Below, piece after piece: positions 1 through 6,671 of a DNA stretch of 8,964 bases. The number at the start of each line of letters is the position of its first letter. Positions within the stretch are counted from its first letter, which is position 1. Location: NCBI GenBank assembly GCA_004552595.1, contig SFNX01000070.1, positions 1 through 8,964 on the forward strand. Direction: 5' to 3'. This stretch comes from Lachnospiraceae bacterium. Its GTDB lineage: Bacteria; Bacillota; Clostridia; Lachnospirales; Lachnospiraceae. The notes under the pieces are model-generated. The model was not told the DNA's origin. It was given only the letters and a program-made list of their open reading frames with translations, and made no database searches. The translations under genes were made by a program, and so were the position numbers.

Positions 1-1209
1 GGTTGCGATATAGTGGAAAAACATCAGGAAAATGTAGCTTAAAAGCGTAGTGTATGCTGCAGCGATATATCCAAATCTTGGTATGGCAATATAGTTTAAC
101 AAATAATTTACTATGGCAGCAAAAATTGAGCTTAAAGCAATTAGCGGAGTCTTTTTGTGAAACAGCTCTAGATTTACATAATTCGTATAGAAGTACTGTG
201 CCAGGGTTCCGAGTGCAACAGGTGGAATAACCCATTTTGCAACCCAGTAATCCTTTGCATTAGGCGCAAGAATCATAAGTGCTTCCGGCGCTATCGTAAT
301 AAAGCCTATTGTCAGGAAAATTCCAAGCAATACAAGTTTTTTCTGTATATTCTGAATCGCTTCCTTCTTGCCGTCGTTTAGCTGTTCATTAAACCACGGA
401 AGCCATGCCTGTCCGATTGCATTTGTAAATACCGCAAGCAGTGTCGCAAAGCCGTAGCCGTATGTGTAGAGTCCCGCATCTGACGGTCCGCATATTGACT
501 TAATCATTATTCTGTCAATCTGTGCAAGAATAACTAATGCAAAGGCATGCGGAATCATCGGGATTCCGAACTTAAGAGCGTAAATCCAGTATTCTTTATT
601 GTAAAAGACCTTTCCCTTTTTAAGAATTTTTACATAGCAGAAAATGCCCATAAGGAATGACGGAAGAATTGTTCCAAGTATTTTACCTACGTATCTTCTG
701 TCGTTAAAGACAATAATAAGTACTATCGAAAATACAACGGTAGCTATACATGAAATAATCGAAATAAGAATGTTTTCTTTATATTTGTATTCATATCTGC
801 ATTTTTGCAGCATATATTCTACTGAAGGGTATATGCAAAGATACACAAATAATACGATAACAAGAGGTGTTTCGTATTCAATAAAATCAGATACAAATTC
901 TCTGAAAACCGCAACAACTATAAGCACGAAAAATGCAAATGTACTTGATAATGCCTGAAGCGATGACATATATTCATCGAATTTATCTTTAAAGTCAATC
1001 TTTGCTCTTCCGATGCTGTAGACAATACATAAACATGTAAAAATGTTAAATACTTCTATCCATGAATTAAATGTATTTGCAAGTCCATAATCCTTTGTAG
1101 GCAGCATGCTCGTATAAATCGGACTTGTAATAATTGCAACCGCTCTGATTGCAATCGAAGATATTGTGTACCATATTCCGGATTTTACTACTTTGTTTTT
1201 GTCTTCCAT
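1..1209 (-). CDS. Wzx-like polysaccharide/oligosaccharide flippase (MATE/MOP superfamily), 3' end cut by window
   Basis: This is an integral membrane protein expected to flip undecaprenyl-linked oligosaccharide units from the inner to the outer face of the cytoplasmic membrane for capsule, surface polysaccharide or glycoprotein assembly. The reading frame is open from ATG at 1209 to base 1, giving 403 residues without a stop; the C-terminal end lies outside the window. About a dozen hydrophobic segments are visible, for example residues 11-30, 90-108, 115-130, 146-168, 178-195, 290-312, 328-345, 355-375 and 380-400. Two family hallmarks are present: the early IYTSMLPTKDYGLAN stretch (31-45) and the FGIPMIPHAFA...AQIDRIMI region (214-236), typical of polysaccharide biosynthesis (RfbX/Wzx) proteins. 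The start is fixed by an in-frame TAA two codons upstream. No clear Shine-Dalgarno site precedes it, so translation may depend on coupling to neuB, which ends 22 nt upstream. The substrate cannot be read from the sequence; the neighbour suggests a nonulosonate-containing glycan. Confidence 0.88.
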   Translation of the reverse strand, partial: MEDKNKVVKSGIWYTISSIAIRAVAIITSPIYTSMLPTKDYGLANTFNSWIEVFNIFTCLCIVYSIGRAKIDFKDKFDEYMSSLQALSSTFAFFVLIVVAVFREFVSDFIEYETPLVIVLFVYLCIYPSVEYMLQKCRYEYKYKENILISIISCIATVVFSIVLIIVFNDRRYVGKILGTILPSFLMGIFCYVKILKKGKVFYNKEYWIYALKFGIPMIPHAFALVILAQIDRIMIKSICGPSDAGLYTYGYGFATLLAVFTNAIGQAWLPWFNEQLNDGKKEAIQNIQKKLVLLGIFLTIGFITIAPEALMILAPNAKDYWVAKWVIPPVALGTLAQYFYTNYVNLELFHKKTPLIALSSIFAAIVNYLLNYIAIPRFGYIAAAYTTLLSYIFLMFFHYIAT

Positions 1210-1231
1210 ATGTTAAATACTTACAAATACA

Positions 1232-2302
1232 TTAATCCGTAAGCATATCCTCTGTAATAATCGTGTCATCAGCAATATCGAATGCTGCTTTTTTACCTGT
1301 AACCTCGTGAATTCTGTCAGGTGAGATTCCTGTTCCCGGACGCTTATATGTAAGCATACTCTCTGTAATCTCAGAACCCGCTTTAATAAGTCCGTTTGAT
1401 ACGATTGAACGACGCGCATTAAGTCTTGCCGTCTGTTCTGTCTCAAGGCATTTAAGTTCTTTATTACCTCTTATCATATCAAGAGTCTCTATATCCTTAA
1501 GAATCCTTCTTGCATCATCAGGATCCATTGCATGATAGTGATCGTTTCCCTTAAGTGTCTTATCAAGCGTAAAATGCTTTTCAACACATATTGCGCCAAG
1601 GTTATAGGCCGTCTTAATTACGTCATTTGACTCTGTAGGCTTTGTATGGTCTGAATATCCGATAATCAAATCGGTAAACTGCTCCTTTAATGTCTGAATC
1701 TTTAAAAGATTTGCATGCTCTAATGGAGTAGGATATTCAAGAACACAGTGCAAAAGAATAATTTGATTATCGTTATGTGCACGAATTGTATCAACAGCTC
1801 TCTCTATTTCTTCAAGCTCTGATGCACCGATTGACAAAAGTATCGGCTTGTCTTTTTTTGCCTGATACTCAATAAAAGGAATGTTCGACAAATCTGATGA
1901 TGAAATCTTATAAACTTCCATAAGCTCATCAAGATAATCAGCTGATTCATAATCAAAGGCAGTCGATAAGAACTCAATTCCGATTTCATCACAATAGTTT
2001 TTAAGCTCCTTATATTCTTCATATCCGAAGCTGTCAAATTTCTTAAAAAGCTCATACTGACTTGTAGTTGACTCTTCTGTCAAATCCCAGTATGAAGGCG
2101 AAGCCTTTGCGGCAAGAGTACCGGCTTTATAAGTCTGGAATTTAACCGCATGTATGCCCGCATCTTTTGCTTCTTTTACCATAAGCTTAGCAGCGTCCAT
2201 TGCAGAAATTCCTTCTTTTTTTGCTATGTCATAATAATTTACGCCTATTTCAGCTATTAATGTGAACTTTCCTTCTGACAATCTGTCAATAATAGTACTC
2301 AA
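1232..2302 (-). CDS. neuB: NeuB/LegI-family nonulosonic acid (N-acetylneuraminate-type) synthase
   Basis: This cytoplasmic enzyme condenses phosphoenolpyruvate with an N-acetylated hexosamine (ManNAc for NeuB, a diacetamido-dideoxy sugar for LegI) to make a nine-carbon sialic-acid-like sugar. The 356-residue length matches the family. The TIM-barrel part (about 10-280) carries AEIGVNY (18-24), VKFQTY (53-58), the LLHC...EYPTP stretch (183-193), GYSDHT (215-220) and EKHFTLD (241-247); the His residues of SDH and EKHF are the expected metal ligands. The C-terminal SAF/antifreeze-like domain (about 290-356) has ARRS (296-299) and RPGTGISP (321-328), where an Arg reaches the partner subunit's active site. 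The start is set at TTG 2302, because AAAGGAG lies 7 nt upstream and the residues after it match the usual family N-terminus; an upstream in-frame GTG at 2353 sits beside the terminator and has no role I can support. It looks like LegI/NeuB (LLHC, GYSDHT) rather than PseI, but the exact sugar cannot be decided. It forms a pair with the flippase gene 22 nt downstream. Confidence 0.93.
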   Translation of the reverse strand: MSTIIDRLSEGKFTLIAEIGVNYYDIAKKEGISAMDAAKLMVKEAKDAGIHAVKFQTYKAGTLAAKASPSYWDLTEESTTSQYELFKKFDSFGYEEYKELKNYCDEIGIEFLSTAFDYESADYLDELMEVYKISSSDLSNIPFIEYQAKKDKPILLSIGASELEEIERAVDTIRAHNDNQIILLHCVLEYPTPLEHANLLKIQTLKEQFTDLIIGYSDHTKPTESNDVIKTAYNLGAICVEKHFTLDKTLKGNDHYHAMDPDDARRILKDIETLDMIRGNKELKCLETEQTARLNARRSIVSNGLIKAGSEITESMLTYKRPGTGISPDRIHEVTGKKAAFDIADDTIITEDMLTD

Positions 2303-2309
2303 AACAATA

Positions 2310-2316
2310 CTCCTTT
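2310..2316 (-). promoter_or_regulatory. Ribosome binding site that fixes the TTG start of neuB
   Basis: The minus strand reads AAAGGAG here, a near-full match to the anti-Shine-Dalgarno sequence, followed by 7 nt and then TTG at 2302. No ATG is available at this distance. This makes TTG the preferred start over the GTG at 2353, which would add 17 residues that do not belong to the family's N-terminus. Confidence 0.85.
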
Positions 2317-2339
2317 CAGTATTTTCAATTGTCAAATAA

Positions 2340-2345
2340 ATTATA
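2340..2345 (-). promoter_or_regulatory. Candidate -10 box for neuB–flippase transcription
   Basis: The minus strand holds a perfect TATAAT at 2345-2340, about 38 nt upstream of the TTG start, which would give a short leader of roughly 30 nt. The -35 position would fall in the 3' arm of the terminator hairpin (around 2363-2368) and shows no match to TTGACA, nor is there an extended TGn. A neuB promoter is expected here because a terminator stands just upstream, but its strength is uncertain. Confidence 0.4.
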
Positions 2346-2355
2346 CTAACCACTT

Positions 2356-2384
2356 AAAAACGCCCTGGGTCTTAGCCCAGGACG
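2356..2384 (-). terminator. Rho-independent terminator of the NlpC/P60 gene
   Basis: On the minus strand the arms CGTCCTGGG (2384-2376) and CCCAGGGCG (2369-2361) pair over 9 bp with one U-G wobble, enclosing a 6-nt loop (CTAAGA) and followed directly by five T (2360-2356). Further A-T pairing can extend the stem outward. It starts 17 nt after the stop of the hydrolase gene. On the plus strand the hairpin is followed by CTTAAACC, so it is one-directional. Confidence 0.92.
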
Positions 2385-2401
2385 CTTAAACCAACTTCAA
2401 A

Positions 2402-3910
2402 TTAGAAAATACGTCTTATTGCAAGAATCGGACGGTATGTAGCTGATGAAACCTTGATACCTGTCTTAGCCGTAGAAGCATGTACAATCTGTCCGCCGCC
2501 GATGTAGATAGCAACGTGACCTGAGTAACAAAGGATATCACCAGGCTGAGCCTCAGCAAGAGAACCAACCGCATAACCGACGCTTCGCTGTGCACCGGAT
2601 GAGTGTGGAAGTGATACACCAAAGTTCTTATATACTCCCATTGTAAATCCTGAACAGTCGGTACCGTTTGTAAGAGATGTACCGCCGTATACGTAAGGAT
2701 TTCCAACGAACTGAAGTCCATAGTTTGCAACTGCCGATCCAAGTCCTGAACCTCCGACAGAATATTTTGCTCCACTAGAAGGCTTAGAAGTTGTCTGACT
2801 GTTCTTTGTAGCCTTCTTGGCTGCTGCGTTAGCCTTATCTCTTTCGGCTTTTTCTTTCTTAAGACGGGCTTCCTCTTCTGCCTTAGACTCTGCCTTAGGG
2901 AAGTCTGTGTGAAGAGATACAAATTCCTTTGATACCCATCCGTCACCTTCTTCGATTGAAACCTTAACCCATTCTTCGGTTTCTTCTACAACCGTAAGCT
3001 GGTCACCATCAGGAACAAGACCGAGTATCGCAGATTCAGCATTGGCTTCTTCTCTGATTCTAAGTGTTGTAGTGTGAACTGTAGCAGTTCTTACGCCAAC
3101 CTCTTCTGCAAGCTTAACTGCCGCCTGACCGGTTACAACGTATTCTCCCTTTACGTATCCTACTACACTTCCTGAAGAAATCTTATACCAGTCGCCCTCT
3201 TTTCCTAACCACTCACCTGCTGAATGGTTGTAAAGCTTTCCGACGATTTCGCCATTTTCATCAGGTGTCTCACGGACATTTACATATCCGTCAACCTTAG
3301 CGATGACTGTAGAAGTTAAGTCTTCCTCGCCCTCTGATACTTCTGCTGCCTCAGGCTTAATTAATATATCAGGTGTTGCCGCATCAGCAGAAACTGTAAC
3401 TGTATTTGATGCTTCTTCCGGGTTAAGCTCTTCTATCTGCTCAGATATTACCTTTGCAGAATCGGTTGAAACCTTAACCGCCCCGTCATCATTTAATTCC
3501 TTATTATCTGTAACTTCAATAGTAGCTGCCTTAGCACCGGTTGCCATTTCTTCCTTATCGGCGTTAAATGCTATTGATGCAGGTGTATCTACCTTCTCAA
3601 CATTTTCAGGTGTAACCGGTGATGGTACTTCAGCATTATTCTGAGCGGTTGCAGTATCAGTAGCAGTACCTGATGATAATGCAATCTCATTAGACACCGA
3701 AACTCTCATGTGAACCTTTGCCGAAGCTTCCTTTGCCTTTGCTCTTGCTTTTGAAGCTTTAATGTCTTTAAGGCTGTTTCCTACACCTGTTGTTGCTGCA
3801 AGTCCTGCGGCAGGTAAAGTAAGTGCTTTAACCTCTTTTGCAGGGTAGGCTGTTACCAATAAAGCGGCTATTATTGAACAGGCTGTAACTTTCGTTATAG
3901 TCTTTATCAT
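2402..3910 (-). CDS. Secreted SH3–SH3–NlpC/P60 peptidoglycan endopeptidase (C40 family)
   Basis: This is an exported cell-wall hydrolase expected to cut peptide stems of peptidoglycan, typically a D-Glu–diamino acid bond. In the 502-residue form starting at ATG 3910, a signal peptide occupies residues 1-29 (Lys-rich start, hydrophobic 8-22, likely cleavage after VKA). A low-complexity Ala/Thr/Glu-rich region follows (30-199), basic at first and then acidic. Two bacterial SH3 domains lie at about 200-261 (YVNVRETPD...GWV-like GYVKGEYV) and 276-333 (TLRIREEANAES...GWVSKEFV). A charged Lys/Glu/Ala linker (334-383) leads to the NlpC/P60 domain (391-502) with the catalytic Cys in TDCSGF (Cys419), His465 in GHVAIYIG and a third polar residue His477 in VHAS. 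All catalytic positions are present. The start at 3910 is favoured over an ATG at 3931 because AAGGAG stands 5 nt before it. The gene has its own candidate promoter and ends at a strong terminator, though read-through from typA is possible because no terminator separates them. Confidence 0.94.
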   Translation of the reverse strand: MIKTITKVTACSIIAALLVTAYPAKEVKALTLPAAGLAATTGVGNSLKDIKASKARAKAKEASAKVHMRVSVSNEIALSSGTATDTATAQNNAEVPSPVTPENVEKVDTPASIAFNADKEEMATGAKAATIEVTDNKELNDDGAVKVSTDSAKVISEQIEELNPEEASNTVTVSADAATPDILIKPEAAEVSEGEEDLTSTVIAKVDGYVNVRETPDENGEIVGKLYNHSAGEWLGKEGDWYKISSGSVVGYVKGEYVVTGQAAVKLAEEVGVRTATVHTTTLRIREEANAESAILGLVPDGDQLTVVEETEEWVKVSIEEGDGWVSKEFVSLHTDFPKAESKAEEEARLKKEKAERDKANAAAKKATKNSQTTSKPSSGAKYSVGGSGLGSAVANYGLQFVGNPYVYGGTSLTNGTDCSGFTMGVYKNFGVSLPHSSGAQRSVGYAVGSLAEAQPGDILCYSGHVAIYIGGGQIVHASTAKTGIKVSSATYRPILAIRRIF

Positions 3911-3915
3911 AATTG

Positions 3916-3921
3916 CTCCTT
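3916..3921 (-). promoter_or_regulatory. Ribosome binding site that favours the ATG at 3910 for the NlpC/P60 gene
   Basis: AAGGAG on the minus strand, 5 nt before ATG 3910. The alternative ATG at 3931 has only a weak AAGG 4 nt before it and would add seven residues (MKQQGAI) ahead of an already complete signal peptide. Confidence 0.75.
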
Positions 3922-3961
3922 GTTGTTTCATAATACCTTATCTTTATGCATACACTGATAC

Positions 3962-3990
3962 AGTTTAACATAAAATGGGCATTTTAGCAA
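3962..3990 (-). promoter_or_regulatory. Candidate promoter of the NlpC/P60 gene
   Basis: On the minus strand, TTGCTA (3990-3985, 4 of 6 to the -35 consensus) and TAAACT (3967-3962, 4 of 6 to the -10 consensus) are separated by exactly 17 nt. The -10 is preceded by TGT, giving an extended -10 (TGnTAAACT). The predicted transcript would start near 3955, leaving a leader of about 45 nt. The spacer holds a perfect inverted repeat, listed separately. Confidence 0.5.
3971..3986. repeat. Perfect 7-bp-arm inverted repeat inside the NlpC/P60 promoter (operator candidate)
   Basis: The plus strand reads TAAAATG-GG-CATTTTA: two 7-nt arms that are exact reverse complements around a 2-nt centre. It fills almost all of the space between the proposed -35 and -10 boxes. 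The 2-nt centre is too small for an RNA hairpin loop and no T-run follows, so a protein-binding dyad is likelier than a terminator. A second short palindrome, GCAAATTTGC (3987-3996), adjoins it. No regulator can be named from the sequence. Confidence 0.5.
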
Positions 3991-4014
3991 ATTTGCACTT
4001 ATGAACCGGACTTT

Positions 4015-5847
4015 TTATTCCTTTCTAAAGCCTGCTCTTTTACGTAATGTAGGGTCTAAAATCTTCTTTCTGATACGAAGATTATCAGGTGTAATTTCGA
4101 GCAACTCATCTGCATCGATAAAGTCAAGAGCCTGCTCAAGCGAAAGAACTCTTGGCGGTGTAAGTCTTAATGCTTCATCTGAACCCGAGGCTCTAGTATT
4201 AGTAAGCTGTTTCTTTTTACATACGTTTATTTCTACGTCTTCAGGCTTACCGTTCTGTCCTATAACCATACCTGAATATACTTTTTCTCCCGGTCCGATG
4301 AACAGTGTTCCTCTTTCCTGGGCATTAAATAAGCCGTAAGTAATGGATTCACCTGATTCAAATGCGATAAGGCTTCCCTGCTTTCTATACTGAATATCAC
4401 CTTTATATGGTGCATACTCATCAAAAACAGTATTGATTATTCCATTACCTTTTGTATCTGTCATAAATTCCCCTCTGTAACCGATAAGTCCTCTTGAAGG
4501 GATTGAAAACTCAATTCGTGTATATCCTCCGGTAATAGGAGTCATGTTCTGAAGCTCACCCTTTCTCTGACCAAGCTTTTCAATTACAACTCCGCTGAAT
4601 TCTTCAGGCACATCAATGTAAGCAATTTCCATAGGCTCTGTCTTTCTGCCCTTTGAATCCTCTTTATAAATTACCTCTGCCTTTGATACAGCAAATTCAT
4701 AGCCCTCTCTTCTCATATTCTCAATAAGAACGGAAAGGTGTAATTCTCCTCTTCCAGAAACCTTAAAGCAGTCTGTATTCTCTGTCTCCTCAACCTTAAG
4801 AGAAACATCTGTATTAAGTTCCTTAAACAGCCTGTCTCTTAAATGACGGCTTGTAACATATTTTCCTTCCTGTCCTGCAAGCGGTGAATCATTTACCATA
4901 AACTGCATTGCAATTGTAGGCTCGGAAATCTTCTGGAATGGAATCGGGTCAGGATTTTCAGGAGAGCAAATAGTGTCTCCGATATGAATATCGGAAATAC
5001 CGGAAATAGCTACAATAGAGCCAATTCCCGCTTCTCTTACATTAACCTTGTTAAGTCCGTCATATTCATAAAGTGCTGACACTTTAACCTTCTTTAATAT
5101 GCTCTCATCATTGGCATTTACAATTACTACTTCCTGATTAACTGAAATTACGCCATTTTCTACTTTTCCAACGCCTATTCTTCCGACATACTCATTGTAA
5201 TCAATTGTACTGATGAGTACCTGTGTGCCGGCATCGGGATCGCCCTGTGGTGCAGGAATATAATCAATAATAGCTTCAAATAAAGGTATAAGATTTGGCT
5301 TTAAATCATTATAATCAAGACCGCTTATTCCCTGCTTTGCGGAAGCAAAGATAAATGGACAGTCAAGCTGCTTATCAGAAGCATCAAGATCCATGAAAAG
5401 TTCTAATACTTCATCTACAACCTCATCACATCTTGCCTCTTCCCTGTCTACCTTATTGACACATACAATAACCGGAAGCTTAAGTGCCAATGCTTTTTTA
5501 AGAACGAATTTAGTCTGCGGCATTACACCTTCAAAAGCATCAACTACTAAAATCGCACCGTTAACCATTTTAAGGACACGCTCTACCTCTCCTCCAAAGT
5601 CGGCATGTCCCGGTGTGTCGATAATGTTGATTTTAGTGTTTTTATATGTAACCGCAGTGTTTTTTGAAAGAATTGTGATTCCTCTCTCTCTCTCAATATC
5701 GTTAGAATCCATTACTCTTTCGGCTACTTCCTGATTATCCCTAAAAACTCCGCTCTGCTTTAAAAGCTCATCAACAAGTGTAGTCTTGCCATGATCTACA
5801 TGAGCAATTATAGCGATATTTCTTATATCATCTCTTGTCCTAATCAT
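4015..5847 (-). CDS. typA: Ribosome-associated translational GTPase TypA/BipA
   Basis: TypA/BipA is an EF-G-like GTPase that binds the 70S ribosome and supports ribosome assembly and growth under stress or cold. The 610-residue length is typical. G-domain motifs are intact: P-loop AHVDHGKT (15-22), the switch I region with RERGITI (53-59), DTPGHADF (77-84), NKVD (131-134) and SAK (169-171). Domain II, the EF-G-like domains III and V, and the BipA-specific C-terminal domain follow; RGLIGYRGEFMTDTKG and the late LTPPRVLSLEQALDFI block are highly characteristic of the family. The ATG at 5847 has AGAGGA 6 nt upstream and overlaps the last 8 nt of lgt (ATGATTAG), suggesting translational coupling and a shared transcript. 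No intrinsic terminator is visible between its stop and the NlpC/P60 promoter. Nothing is odd in its coding sequence. Confidence 0.98.
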   Translation of the reverse strand: MIRTRDDIRNIAIIAHVDHGKTTLVDELLKQSGVFRDNQEVAERVMDSNDIERERGITILSKNTAVTYKNTKINIIDTPGHADFGGEVERVLKMVNGAILVVDAFEGVMPQTKFVLKKALALKLPVIVCVNKVDREEARCDEVVDEVLELFMDLDASDKQLDCPFIFASAKQGISGLDYNDLKPNLIPLFEAIIDYIPAPQGDPDAGTQVLISTIDYNEYVGRIGVGKVENGVISVNQEVVIVNANDESILKKVKVSALYEYDGLNKVNVREAGIGSIVAISGISDIHIGDTICSPENPDPIPFQKISEPTIAMQFMVNDSPLAGQEGKYVTSRHLRDRLFKELNTDVSLKVEETENTDCFKVSGRGELHLSVLIENMRREGYEFAVSKAEVIYKEDSKGRKTEPMEIAYIDVPEEFSGVVIEKLGQRKGELQNMTPITGGYTRIEFSIPSRGLIGYRGEFMTDTKGNGIINTVFDEYAPYKGDIQYRKQGSLIAFESGESITYGLFNAQERGTLFIGPGEKVYSGMVIGQNGKPEDVEINVCKKKQLTNTRASGSDEALRLTPPRVLSLEQALDFIDADELLEITPDNLRIRKKILDPTLRKRAGFRKE

Positions 5848-6607
5848 TATTCATCCTCTTTTTATTATTATTCAAAATAAAACACAACAATATGATACCC
5901 GCAATACAAATAAAGATTGAAATAAACTGAGACGTTGACAGCATGCCGACACTTCCTCTTTCATCAGACCTGAAGCATTCGATTATTGCTCTTCCGACGG
6001 CATAGCCAATTAAGTATACGCTTGTCGGAATACCTTTTATGTATTTCCTTGAATTAATAAGAATACACAAAACAACAAACATGCCTATATCAAAAGCCGC
6101 AGAGAAAAGCTGCGTCGGAATGAGCTTAACTCCTGCCGGTGCCATACAGCCTTGCGGGAATACAACACCTACCCATGAATCTGTTTCTCTTCCGTAACAG
6201 CACCCTGCAAGAAAGCAGCCAATTCTTCCGAACGCCTGATTAATTGCAACTGCTGCAGCAATGACATCAATGTATTCAAAGAAATTTTTCTTTTTGATTC
6301 TGCAATAAACATATACAGTCGCAATGCCGGAAATAATACCACCGTATACTACAAAACCTTGCGAACCAATTACGCTCATCGGAGATATAAGAAATTTCTT
6401 GAACTCAACGATAATGAACATGACTTTTCCGCCAAGCCACCCAAATACAAGAACAAACATTGCAAGATTGAAGAAAAAGTCATCATCCAGTCCTTTCTTC
6501 TTGCATTGAATAGTTCCATAAATCAGCGCAAATAAAAAGCCCAGCGCAATCATGAGCCCATAACCGTGTATAGTTAATTTGCCGATTGAAAATAAATCTA
6601 TAGCCAT
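5840..6607 (-). CDS. lgt: Prolipoprotein diacylglyceryl transferase, YGG/CCYG-type
   Basis: Lgt is a multi-pass membrane enzyme that moves diacylglycerol from phosphatidylglycerol to the lipobox cysteine of prelipoproteins, the first step of lipoprotein maturation. The 255-residue protein has about seven hydrophobic segments (for example 15-33, 45-67, 86-102, 113-126, 168-184, 195-211, 226-246). Family landmarks are HGYGLMIALGF (14-24), FVVYGGIISG (85-94), GRIGCFLAGCCYGR (127-140) and GRAIIECFRSDERG (205-218). Arg128, Arg206 and Glu210 match arginines and a glutamate conserved in E. coli Lgt, but positions equivalent to E. coli His103, Asn146 and Glu151 appear here as Tyr88, Cys131 and Cys136; this CCYG form is, to my knowledge, common in clostridia and some other phyla. 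ATG 6607 has AGAGGA 5 nt upstream. It is preceded by a candidate promoter and runs into typA with an 8-nt overlap. Family membership is secure; catalytic equivalence is inferred. Confidence 0.92.
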   Translation of the reverse strand: MAIDLFSIGKLTIHGYGLMIALGFLFALIYGTIQCKKKGLDDDFFFNLAMFVLVFGWLGGKVMFIIVEFKKFLISPMSVIGSQGFVVYGGIISGIATVYVYCRIKKKNFFEYIDVIAAAVAINQAFGRIGCFLAGCCYGRETDSWVGVVFPQGCMAPAGVKLIPTQLFSAAFDIGMFVVLCILINSRKYIKGIPTSVYLIGYAVGRAIIECFRSDERGSVGMLSTSQFISIFICIAGIILLCFILNNNKKRMNND

Positions 6608-6642
6608 ATTTATCCTCTCTTCCTAAGTTAAACCAATTTTAT

Positions 6643-6671
6643 ATTATACTTTTTCAATTAATAATATGCAA
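6643..6671 (-). promoter_or_regulatory. Candidate promoter of the lgt–typA operon
   Basis: On the minus strand a perfect -10 box TATAAT (6648-6643) lies 17 nt after TTGCAT (6671-6666), which matches only the TTG half of the -35 consensus. The leader before ATG 6607 would be about 30 nt. The -35 box sits inside a near-perfect palindrome at 6659-6684. Confidence 0.6.

Noticed and set aside
644..958. Plus-strand open frame of 104 codons opposite the flippase
   Set aside because: The opposite strand encodes a continuous, family-typical membrane protein across the whole stretch.
2330..2335. Perfect TTGACA (-35-like) on the minus strand upstream of neuB
   Set aside because: A -10 at 17 nt would be GAGTAT, overlapping the ribosome binding site and putting the transcript start at or past the start codon. 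The TATAAT at 2345-2340 is a better candidate.
3303..3644. Plus-strand open frame of 113 codons opposite the hydrolase gene
   Set aside because: It mirrors the Ala/Thr/Ser-rich low-complexity region of the real gene, has no good ribosome site or homology I recognise, and gives a Ser/Ala-rich nonsense protein.
5682..5694. CT-repeat tract inside typA, a possible phase-variation slippage site
   Set aside because: It encodes the conserved ERERGI switch I motif found in all TypA proteins; the repeat is a by-product of codon choice and the frame is intact.
5393..5734. Plus-strand open frame of 113 codons opposite typA
   Set aside because: It is antisense to the conserved GTPase domain, so its openness is explained by codon constraints on typA; there is no family signal.
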